Below, in pieces: positions 10,976 through 18,405 of a stretch of DNA of 64,000 nucleotides; within the stretch, counting starts at the first letter, position 1, and each line of letters begins with the position of its first letter. A program made the position numbers and the translations under genes. A model generated the notes under the pieces. The model was given only the letters and a program-made list of their open reading frames with translations. It searched no databases and was not told the origin of the DNA. Location: contig NC_135061.1 of the NCBI RefSeq assembly GCF_051014685.1, positions 124,001 to 188,000 of the forward strand, given 5' to 3'. This DNA comes from Ptiloglossa arizonensis (lineage: Eukaryota > Arthropoda > Insecta > Hymenoptera > Colletidae).

Positions 10976-13900
10976 TCAGGGTGGCCTCCCCAGCCCTTCC
11001 GGAGGCCCACCCGCCCCCGGCCTCGGACGAGGCCTCGCTCGCGGTCTCCCGCTCTCGCGAATGCGGCCCGCGGCCTCCTTCCGCGAGATTACCTCCTCGC
11101 AGAAGGAGGCCACGGCCCGCCACTTCGTCTCGCTGCCGAGCATGGCCTGTACCACGCCCGGCAGCGATAGGTCCGCCCCAATCACGGCCGTGAGGACACG
11201 GCGCTCCACCCCCCAGGCCGGACACACCTCGAGGGTGTGTTGCGCCGTGTCCTCGTCCGCTGGACAGTGCCAGCAGCGCGCCGCCTCTTCCACACCGATC
11301 CGGCACAGGTACTGACCGAAGCATCCGTGCCCGGACAGCACCTGCACCAACCGGTAGGTGAGTGAGCCGAAGCGCCTACCCAGCCACTCAAACAGGACCG
11401 GCCGGATAGCCCGGACAGTCCTCTGGCCGAACAACGGCTCGGCCAGCCGCTGCTGCCAAAGCTGCAGCATGGACTCCCGGGCCTGGCGCCTCAGGGCCTC
11501 CACCTCGCAGCCCGCCAGGACCACCCCATCCTCGCGGGCGCGCATGCGGCCCTCGTAGAAAGCCGCATGCGCGCCCGCGATCAAGTCCGCCGGGGGTAGC
11601 CCTGACAGGACGCTCGCCGCCTCATACGAAACGGTCCGGTACCCCCGGGCGATCCGCAGTGCAAGCCGCCTTTGAACCCGGCGCAGCAATACCTTGCTGC
11701 GCCGGGAGGCGGCCAGGTCGCCCGCCCAAACGGGGGCCCCGTATAGGGCCACCGAGTGGACCATTCCCGCGTAGAGGCGGCGAACCCGGTCACTCGGGCC
11801 CCGCAGGTTGGGGAGGATACGGCCCAAAGCGCCAACTATCCTCTCCAACCGCGGGGCCAGGGCCCGGAAATGGCCCTCGAAGCGCCAGTGGCTGTCGAGG
11901 TGAAGTCCCAGATATTTCATCTGAGACCTCACCTCGACGTCTGTCTCACCCACCCGGATCAGGGGGGGAGGCGGCTCTCCCCGGGGTCTATACATCCCGA
12001 GTACCTCGGTTTTGTGGAGAGCCACCTCCAAACCGATCCCCCTGATCCGGGAGACGACGCGCCGGACACCGTCCTCGGCGGCCCGAACAGCCCCCCTCCA
12101 GTCCCCCCCGACGGCCAACAACAAGGTGTCGTCCGCGTAACATGTCAGACTGACGCCGTCGGGGAGGTCTTCGGCCCGCAGGACGGTGTCGTACCCGAGG
12201 TTCCACAGCAGGGGTCCTAACACCGACCCCTGCGGAACCCCGGAGTACACCGCTCTCCTCTCCGTCCCGCACCGGCCCGGATACTCGATCCACCTGTCGC
12301 GGAGGTAGTCCTCGACGACTGCCCTAAGGTAGGCGGGGACTCGATGTTCCTCAAGCCCCCGCCTAATCGCCGCCCAGGGTAGGGTGTTAAACGCATTGGC
12401 GATGTCCAAGGACACCGCCAATGCCACCCCACCCCGGGAGACCGCCGAGGCCGAGAGGGACCGGACGCGTCGAATCGCGTCGATCGTCGACCGGCCCTCC
12501 CGGAACCCGAACTGGCACTCCGCCAGCCCGGGCCCACCCCGCGACAGGTGCCCGACGATGCGGGCCGCCACGACTCTTTCTAGGAGCTTGCCCACATCGT
12601 CGAGCAGGCAAATCGGCCGGTACGCTGACGGAGAGTCCGCGGGCCTACCCTCTTTCCGGAGGAGGACCATTCGGGCCACCTTCCATGCGGAGGGGAATCG
12701 CCCGGCCTCCAGGCAGCGGTCGAATAGCTCCCGGAGGCCGTCACCCAGGACGTCCGCGGCCAAGACCAAGACTCGGCCAGGCACTCCCGAAGGACCCGGG
12801 GCAGTATCCTTCGCCCCGAGTCTTCGGATGGCCGCGGCTAGCTCCCCAGCCGAGACCCCCAGCTCCGCGGACCAGGTGGTCGGGTCCGCAGAGGGACGTG
12901 GCCCGCTCTCCCCCACGATCGGGAAGAGCGTGTCGACCACGTCCCTCAAGAGCTGGGGGTCGAGACCCTCGGTGATCGGGGGCGCCCATGGCCGGAGTTT
13001 ATTCAGAACTATCCGGTATGGGCGCCCCCATGGATCCCGCTCGAGGGTCTCGAGGAGCTCCTTCCAGCTCTGGGCCTTGGCCCGTTTGATGGCGACCTGC
13101 AGAGCCCTCTTTCCCGCGCGATAGGACTCGAACAGTTCCGCCGCCCTAGCCCGCGCGCCGTCGTTGCCGTTCCGTCCGGCCCGACGACGCGCGCGGGTGT
13201 ACTGGCGTCGGGCCCGGACGCATGCTGTCCGCAATTCCCCGATTTCGCCCGACCACCAGTACACCGCCCGACGAGGAGACCGCGGCCCGGCCCGGGGCAT
13301 CGCCGCGTCGCAAATGCGCGCGACGGCGCTCCCGAGCCGAGCCACGGCCCCCTCCAGGTCGGGCAGCCTGGTCTCCCGTCGAGGCCAGGTTTCGGCCAGA
13401 GCGGCCGCCACCAGGACGTCCTTGTCAAGGCGCCGAAGCGCCCATCTGCGTGGTGGTGGTGGGGCGCTACCCGCTCCCGGGCGGAGGTGTCGGTGCGGGG
13501 CCGCGGCGGCCTCGGGGGAGGTCAAGACCACGCGGATATACCGGTGGTCCGATAATGTCTCCTCCCCCACCACCACGTCCCACCCGGACACCATACGCGC
13601 GGCGCCGGGGGATCCAAACGTCAAATCCACTATGGACCCTCCCCCGCGCCGCACGCACGTCAGCTCCGACCCCCGGTTAATCAACCGGAGGTCGAAGCCC
13701 GCCGCCCAGTCGCCCAGAGCCTCGCCCCTCCGATTGGTCCTGGGGGACCCCCATGCCACAGACCAGGCATTGAAGTCCCCCAGGACCAGCACCGGCCGGG
13801 GCGCAATCCTTGTGAGGCACGCCCCCACCCCGGCCAAGTACTGCTCGAAGGCAGCAAGGCCGCAGTTGGGCGAAACGTAGCACCCCACCACGGCGACTCC

Positions 13901-14149
13901 CCCCCACTGGACGGCGACGAATCCCGCCCCGTTCTCCAGTAAGGAGAACGGAGGGGACCCGTCACCGCCCTGCCACACAGCCGCCACCAAGCCGGCCGCA
14001 TCCCCCATCCAATGCGGATGGTCGGGGACGCGGTACGGCTCGGCGGCGACTGCCAGACCACCCCCCCACTCCGCCAGCGTCTGACACATCAGGTCCTGCG
14101 CTGCACGGCAGTGGTTGAGGTTGGCCTGCAGGAGGAGGCGGGGAGCCAT
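10976..14149 (-). CDS. ORF2: APE endonuclease-reverse transcriptase polyprotein
   Basis: A 1,057-residue protein with no internal stop. It carries the enzymes of target-primed reverse transcription: the endonuclease nicks the target and the reverse transcriptase copies the element RNA from the exposed 3' end. Residues 1 to about 210 are the APE-like endonuclease, with LQANLNH (8-14), AAEPYRV with E37, GDFNAWS (124-130) and the catalytic SDH (200-202). The reverse transcriptase spans about 440-750, with AYRPICLL (509-516), FGFREGRST (547-555), LDIANAFNTLPW (581-592), SGVPQGSVLGPLL (636-648), YADD (671-674) and HKTEVLG (712-718). A C-terminal CX2CX8HX4C finger lies at C959, C962, H971 and C976. 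No RNase H domain is apparent after the polymerase, which is usual for this clade. The start ATG at 14149 overlaps the ORF1 stop. All main catalytic motifs are present, so activity is possible. The last 30 residues are rich in Pro, Arg and Gly. Confidence 0.95.
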   Translation of the reverse strand: MAPRLLLQANLNHCRAAQDLMCQTLAEWGGGLAVAAEPYRVPDHPHWMGDAAGLVAAVWQGGDGSPPFSLLENGAGFVAVQWGGVAVVGCYVSPNCGLAAFEQYLAGVGACLTRIAPRPVLVLGDFNAWSVAWGSPRTNRRGEALGDWAAGFDLRLINRGSELTCVRRGGGSIVDLTFGSPGAARMVSGWDVVVGEETLSDHRYIRVVLTSPEAAAAPHRHLRPGAGSAPPPPRRWALRRLDKDVLVAAALAETWPRRETRLPDLEGAVARLGSAVARICDAAMPRAGPRSPRRAVYWWSGEIGELRTACVRARRQYTRARRRAGRNGNDGARARAAELFESYRAGKRALQVAIKRAKAQSWKELLETLERDPWGRPYRIVLNKLRPWAPPITEGLDPQLLRDVVDTLFPIVGESGPRPSADPTTWSAELGVSAGELAAAIRRLGAKDTAPGPSGVPGRVLVLAADVLGDGLRELFDRCLEAGRFPSAWKVARMVLLRKEGRPADSPSAYRPICLLDDVGKLLERVVAARIVGHLSRGGPGLAECQFGFREGRSTIDAIRRVRSLSASAVSRGGVALAVSLDIANAFNTLPWAAIRRGLEEHRVPAYLRAVVEDYLRDRWIEYPGRCGTERRAVYSGVPQGSVLGPLLWNLGYDTVLRAEDLPDGVSLTCYADDTLLLAVGGDWRGAVRAAEDGVRRVVSRIRGIGLEVALHKTEVLGMYRPRGEPPPPLIRVGETDVEVRSQMKYLGLHLDSHWRFEGHFRALAPRLERIVGALGRILPNLRGPSDRVRRLYAGMVHSVALYGAPVWAGDLAASRRSKVLLRRVQRRLALRIARGYRTVSYEAASVLSGLPPADLIAGAHAAFYEGRMRAREDGVVLAGCEVEALRRQARESMLQLWQQRLAEPLFGQRTVRAIRPVLFEWLGRRFGSLTYRLVQVLSGHGCFGQYLCRIGVEEAARCWHCPADEDTAQHTLEVCPAWGVERRVLTAVIGADLSLPGVVQAMLGSETKWRAVASFCEEVISRKEAAGRIRESGRPRARPRPRPGAGGPPEGLGRPP

Positions 14150-14151
14150 TA
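14147..14151 (-). promoter_or_regulatory. TAATG stop-start overlap between ORF1 and ORF2
   Basis: On the minus strand ORF1 ends ATC AAA TAA and ORF2 begins ATG, sharing one A (14149), giving TAATG. In the Bombyx R1-clade element SART1 the UAAUG stop-start codons are known to couple ORF2 translation to ORF1 termination. The same mechanism here is an inference from the identical arrangement. Confidence 0.85.
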
Positions 14152-16059
14152 TTTGATGGCCTCCTCACCGCCTCCTGGTGGCACCTCCGTGAGGACGGCG
14201 GCGGGGCCGATGTCCACCTCCATCGCGGACACCAACGCCGTCGCCGCCTCCGACCTCTTCCTTGCGACCGTCGCGTCGGTCGCGGCCAGGTCCGCGGGCG
14301 CCGCGGCGCTCGCAGCTGGGGCCGCTCTCACCGGCGCCGGGAGCGGCCCCGGCGCCCCTCTCCTCTGCCCTCGTCGGGATGGGGGGGTACATTGCTTCCC
14401 CCCCATTCGGTGCGCGGCTGGTCTCCCCATGTCCGCACACAGCGGGCACTTGGGGGCCGCCGCGCAGTGGCTCGCGCGGTGGCCTTCGACACCGCAGCGG
14501 TAACAAGTACCGCTGCGGTCCACCGCGGAGGTGCACCGCTGCCTGACATGGCCCGTCTCCAGACAGCGGTAGCACTGGAGTGGGCGTTGGGCGAGGACCT
14601 CGATCCTCGCCGACACCCACCCCACCACGATCCTCCCGACTGCTTCTAACTTCCGGGCAGCCGGAAGAGGGCACCGTGCCCACACCGCTCCCAGGCCGGT
14701 GGAGGACCGCCGGACCTCCCCGGTCCGGATGTCCCCCTCAGAGCAGCCACCGGCCTGGGCCAGCGCCCTGGCCACCTCCTCCCGGGTGACCGAGTCGTCC
14801 AGCCCACAAACGCGCAGCTCCGCGCTCTTTGTGGGCCGGGCGACCCTGACACCCCGGGGTGCCAAGGCCTCGCCCAGCTTTTCGGCCAGTCGGTCCGCCC
14901 TGGCTGCGTTGTCGGGGCCGCTCACGCGCAGCATGAGCGCCCCCGTCACCGCCCATCTCGGGCGGACCGACTCGATGGCGAGTGCGGCCAAGGATATCTT
15001 TTCCTTGGCCGCTGCCATCACCTCCCCGTAGGAGACGCCCCCCCCCTCCGGGACGGTCAGCATGACTGCTGCCGTTGAAGGGGGGCGTCCCAGACGGGGC
15101 CTCGCCCTCCCCGCCTTTCCGTCCCTCTTCGGGGCAACCGGCGGGGGAGGCGGCGGCACCCGGGCCGCCCTCCTCGCCGTCCTTCCCGCCCTTCGGCCCA
15201 GGACCTCGGTCCACAAGGGACCGGATGGGGGCGGCGGCGGAGGCATTTGTGCCCCCGCCGTCGCCCCCACCACGGCACCCTTGCCCTTCGTCTTTGCCGC
15301 AGGGCCCGGAACCGCGATGGTCCCCCCCTGCGGTCCCCCGCCCCCCGGTTGTTTCCCGGGCCCGGTCCTCGGTCCCGCCGGCGCTCCGCCCTTGGGGCGA
15401 AGCGCCGCCCGGATTTCGCCGCGGATGACGGCCATCATGGCCGCCATCTTGGCGTCCATGAGGAGCTCGATGCTCCTCATGGACGTCGCTGGTGTGGGGG
15501 GAGCTCCCGCCTTCCCCCTCCCACACATGCAGTCGCACGTCGGCCCCGGATGAGGGCGCCTCCTAAGGGCGTCCGTCTCCCTCCGCGAGCACGCAAGCTC
15601 GTCTTTCAGAGCCTCCACACGCTGCCTCAATTGGGCGTTCGTGTACTCCAAGGCAGCTGGGACACGTCGTCCCAGCTCCTGGAGAGCCCTCCGCGCCTCC
15701 GTCGCGGCCTGGCCAACCGACCTCGCGGAGGCTGTAGTCAGCCCCCGCGAGGTGGCGGCCACCTTCTCAATAGACCTCAGGGACGAGGCAATACGGGCCG
15801 ATACATGGGCCGTATCCTCGTCCCTGAGGTCCTCCTCCCCGTCGCTCACCGTGAGCAACGGTGGAGCAGCGGACGTGGACGGAGCTTCCTCCGTCCTCCG
15901 CCCCTCCACCGTCCTGCGCCTCTTTACGCCCGCGGCGCTGGTCGCGGGACGCCAGGGACGAGACCGACGCCGTCTCGTCCCCCTCCTCGAACGGCGCCGG
16001 GTGGGGCACGAGTGCCCCCTCCGTCGCCACCCCTCGCGCCACACGCACCGTCCCCCCAT
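14149..16059 (-). CDS. ORF1: Gag-like nucleic-acid-binding protein with three zinc knuckles
   Basis: A 636-residue protein, expected to bind element RNA and form the ribonucleoprotein, as R1-clade ORF1 proteins do. Residues 90-165 are helical and coiled-coil-like. Residues 170-330 are a low-complexity Pro, Gly and Ala linker with two poly-Pro runs. About 331-490 is the conserved Gag core. Then come two CX2CX4HX4C knuckles at 496-509 (CYRCLETGHVRQRC) and 519-532 (CYRCGVEGHRASHC), and a third atypical CX2CX8HX6C at 538-557, the usual triplet of this clade. The tail is Ala-rich. The ATG at 16059 is the first after an in-frame TAA at 16077-16075. Residues 1-45 are unusually Arg-rich and may be out of frame (see the overlapping frame at 15767-16147), so the true N-terminus is uncertain. 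Confidence 0.9.
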   Translation of the reverse strand: MGGRCVWREGWRRRGHSCPTRRRSRRGTRRRRSRPWRPATSAAGVKRRRTVEGRRTEEAPSTSAAPPLLTVSDGEEDLRDEDTAHVSARIASSLRSIEKVAATSRGLTTASARSVGQAATEARRALQELGRRVPAALEYTNAQLRQRVEALKDELACSRRETDALRRRPHPGPTCDCMCGRGKAGAPPTPATSMRSIELLMDAKMAAMMAVIRGEIRAALRPKGGAPAGPRTGPGKQPGGGGPQGGTIAVPGPAAKTKGKGAVVGATAGAQMPPPPPPSGPLWTEVLGRRAGRTARRAARVPPPPPPVAPKRDGKAGRARPRLGRPPSTAAVMLTVPEGGGVSYGEVMAAAKEKISLAALAIESVRPRWAVTGALMLRVSGPDNAARADRLAEKLGEALAPRGVRVARPTKSAELRVCGLDDSVTREEVARALAQAGGCSEGDIRTGEVRRSSTGLGAVWARCPLPAARKLEAVGRIVVGWVSARIEVLAQRPLQCYRCLETGHVRQRCTSAVDRSGTCYRCGVEGHRASHCAAAPKCPLCADMGRPAAHRMGGKQCTPPSRRGQRRGAPGPLPAPVRAAPAASAAAPADLAATDATVARKRSEAATALVSAMEVDIGPAAVLTEVPPGGGEEAIK

Positions 16060-16147
16060 CCCCCTTTTTTTTTTTTAGAATTAGTTTTTTCCATTTTGGA
16101 TCCCACGAGTTGGTCGGAACGTAAGTCGACCCGGGCAGAGCCGCCAT
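15767..16147 (-). other. Alternative frame over the ORF1 N-terminus; possible true Gag start
   Basis: An open frame of 126 residues starts at ATG 16147, crosses the 12-A tract in frame (encoding KKKK) and overlaps the first part of ORF1. Its segment EEGDETASVSSLASRDQ is acidic and serine-rich, like the N-termini of many R1-clade Gag proteins. The long ORF1 frame over the same bases is almost all Arg, Pro and Ser. The frames could join near 15925-15935, around a GGG at 15931-15929, by a single-base change or a translational shift. It could also be chance openness in GC-rich DNA. Confidence 0.4.
16065..16076 (-). other. A12 tract just upstream of the ORF1 start
   Basis: Twelve A followed by GGGGG on the minus strand, five bases before the ATG at 16059. 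The in-frame TAA that closes the ORF1 frame is formed by the last T before this run and its first two A. A change of run length would therefore alter which frame is open through the ORF1 start. Such tracts are prone to slippage and to sequencing error. Confidence 0.8.
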
Positions 16148-16165
16148 ACCCGGGCAGGCCTAAAT

Positions 16166-16195
16166 ACTCCGGGGGGTCGGCAGGTACCCCGGAGT
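16166..16195 (-). other. 5' UTR hairpin (9-bp stem)
   Basis: Arms ACTCCGGGG (16166-16174) and CCCCGGAGT (16187-16195) pair perfectly around a 12-nt loop, about 20 bases upstream of the alternative ATG at 16147. Confidence 0.65.
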
Positions 16196-16377
16196 TGTTG
16201 GCCGCTTGGGATTGGGGCCTCCCCCCCAACCACGCATCCCATCACCGCGCACCGTAGCTTAGGATTGGAGGGCAATTTATAGAGTTACCATCCTCGCGGC
16301 CCGGGCGGTAAAGCCAAGGCCCCCGTCCCTCCTGCCGTCACGTACCACTCTCAAAGCCAAAAGAGGAATTGGGAGTG

Positions 16378-16393
16378 GGTCGTTGCGACGACC
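16378..16393 (-). other. 5'-terminal hairpin (6-bp stem, 4-nt loop)
   Basis: On the minus strand GGTCGT-CGCA-ACGACC, about 34 nt from the 5' end of the element. It is a compact stable hairpin. Its role is unknown. Confidence 0.6.
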
Positions 16394-16426
16394 AACAGGA
16401 GTCTTACGGTGTGGTTTGGCATCGGG

Positions 16427-16442
16427 ATACGTTATACGTTAT
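16427..16442. repeat. Target-site duplication, 5' side
   Basis: ATACGTTATACGTTAT, identical to 10363-10378 and directly adjoining the 5' end of the element (CCCGATGCC on the minus strand). The satellite continues in register after it: two GTTATAC units, then ACTATAT, as in the empty sites. Confidence 0.8.
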
Positions 16443-18405
16443 ACACTATATGTTATACGTTATACGTTATACACTATACGTTATACGGCATAAGTTCTAG
16501 GATATGCGTTATATATTATATGTTATACGTTGTACGTTATACGTTATACGTTATACGTTATACGTTATACGTTATACGTTATACGTTATACGTTATACGT
16601 TATACGTTATACGTTATACGTTATACGTTATACGCTATACGTTATACGTTATTCAGCATAAGTTCTAGGATATGCGTTATACATTATATGTTATACGTTA
16701 TACATTATACGTTATACGTTGTACGTTATACGGTATACGATATACGATATACGTTACACGTTATCCGTTATACGTTATACGTTATACGTTATACGTATTA
16801 CGTTATACGTTATACGTTATACGTTATACGTTATACGTTATACGTTATACGTTATACGTTATACGTTATACGTTATACGTTATACGTTATACGTTACACG
16901 TTATACGTTATACGTTATACGTTATACGTTATACGTTATACGTTATACGTTATACGTTAAAAGTTATACGTTATACGTTATACATTATACGTTATACGGC
17001 ATAAGTTCTAGGATATGCGTTATAGATTATATGTTATACGTTATACGTTATACGTTATACGTTATACGTTATACGTTACACGTCATACGTTATACGTTAT
17101 ACGTTATACGTTATACGTTATACGTTATACGTTATACGTTATACGTTATACGTTATACGTTATACGTTATACGTTATACGTTATAAGTTATACGTTATAC
17201 GTTATACAATATACTTTATACGGCATAAGTTCTAGGATATGCGTTATAGATTATATGTAATACGTTATACGTTATACGTTATACGTTATACGTTATACGT
17301 TATACGTTACACAGTATACGTTATACGTTATCCGTTATACGTTATACGTTATACTTTATACGTTATACGTTATACGTTATACGTTATACGTATTACGTTA
17401 TACGTTATACGTTATACGTTATACGTTATACGTTATACGTTATACGTTATACGTTATACGTTATACGTTATACGTTATACGTTATACGTTATGCGTTATA
17501 CGTTATACGTTATACGTTATACGTATTACGTTATAGGTTATACGTTATACGTTATAGGTTGTACGTTATACGTTATACGTTATACATTATACGTTGTACG
17601 TTATACGTTATACGTTATACGTTATACGTTATACGATATACGTTATACGTTATACGTTACACGTTACACGTTATACGTTACACGTTATACGTTATACGTT
17701 ATACGTTATACGTTATACGTTATACGTTATACGTTATACGTTATACGTTATACGTTATACGTTATACGTTATACGTATTACGTTATACGTTATACGTTAT
17801 ACGTTAAAAGTTATACGTTATACGTTATACGTTAAAAGTTATACGTTATACGTTAAAAGTTATACGTTATACGTTAAAAGTTATACGTTATACGTTATAC
17901 GTTATACGTTATACGTTATACGTTATACGTTATACGTTATACGTTATACGTTATACGTTATACGTTATACGTTATACGTTATACGTTATACGTTATACGT
18001 TATACGTTATACGTTATACGTTATACGTTATACGTTATACGTTATAGGTTATACGTTATACGTTATACGTTATGCGTTATACGTTATGCGTTATACGTTA
18101 TACGTTATACGTTATACGTTATACGTTATACGTTATACGTTATACGTTATACGTTATACGTTATACGTTATACGTTATACGTTATACGTTATACGTTATA
18201 CGTATTACGTTATACGTTATACGTTATACGTTAAAAGTTATACGTTATACGTTATACGTTAAAAGTTATACGTTATACGTTAAAAGTTATACGTTATACG
18301 TTAAAAGTTATACGTTATACGTTATACGTTAAAAGTTATACGTTATACGTTATACGTTATACACTATATGTTATACGTTATACGTTATACACTATACGTT
18401 ATACG

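Larger units (their letters stand above)
10379..16426 (-). mobile_element. R1-clade non-LTR retrotransposon, apparently full length, inserted in the heptamer satellite
   Basis: The element reads on the minus strand. It has a 5' UTR of about 367 bp, ORF1 (Gag-like, three CCHC-type knuckles), ORF2 (APE endonuclease, reverse transcriptase with YADD, C-terminal CCHC finger), a 3' UTR of about 570 bp and a 25-nt poly(A). Length is 6,048 bp. Domain order and the N-terminal endonuclease sequence are typical of R1-clade elements, the group that includes R1, TRAS, SART and Waldo; a TRAS-like affinity is my impression only. Flanks are uninterrupted satellite. Base composition is strikingly GC-rich (by eye about two thirds or more) beside a satellite with 2 of 7 bases G or C. 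ORF2 is uninterrupted and the poly(A) is long, which suggests a recent insertion. None of the three paralogous empty sites (30131-30355, 34457-34681, 35850-36074) carries it. Confidence 0.95.
16060..16426 (-). other. 5' UTR of the retrotransposon
   Basis: A 367-bp leader before the ORF1 ATG at 16059. The RNA 5' end would begin CCCGATGCC. It contains two hairpins (16378-16393 and 16166-16195), an A12 tract at 16065-16076 just before the start codon, and a TATAAATT stretch on the minus strand near 16282-16275 that may be chance. If ORF1 really starts at 16147 the leader is 279 bp. R1-clade elements usually carry an internal promoter here; none can be identified by eye. Confidence 0.75.

Noticed and set aside
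12384..13124. Plus-strand open frames inside the element (also 13164-13880, 15247-16257 and others)
   Set aside because: They are antisense shadows of ORF1 and ORF2 in GC-rich DNA, with low-complexity Pro, Arg and Ser composition and no motifs.
14738..15538. 266-residue minus-strand frame overlapping ORF1
   Set aside because: It is a Gly and Arg-rich shadow of ORF1 in another frame. The zinc knuckles and Gag core are in the 14149-16059 frame.
16270..16285. TATA box upstream of ORF1
   Set aside because: A TATAAATT stretch is present on the minus strand, but it lies about 145 nt inside the element and there is no other promoter evidence.
16300..16426. HDV-like self-cleaving ribozyme at the 5' end, as in R2 and some other non-LTR elements
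   Set aside because: I could not find the first-stem complement of the 5'-terminal bases at the expected spacing. A covariance-model search for HDV-like folds would decide.
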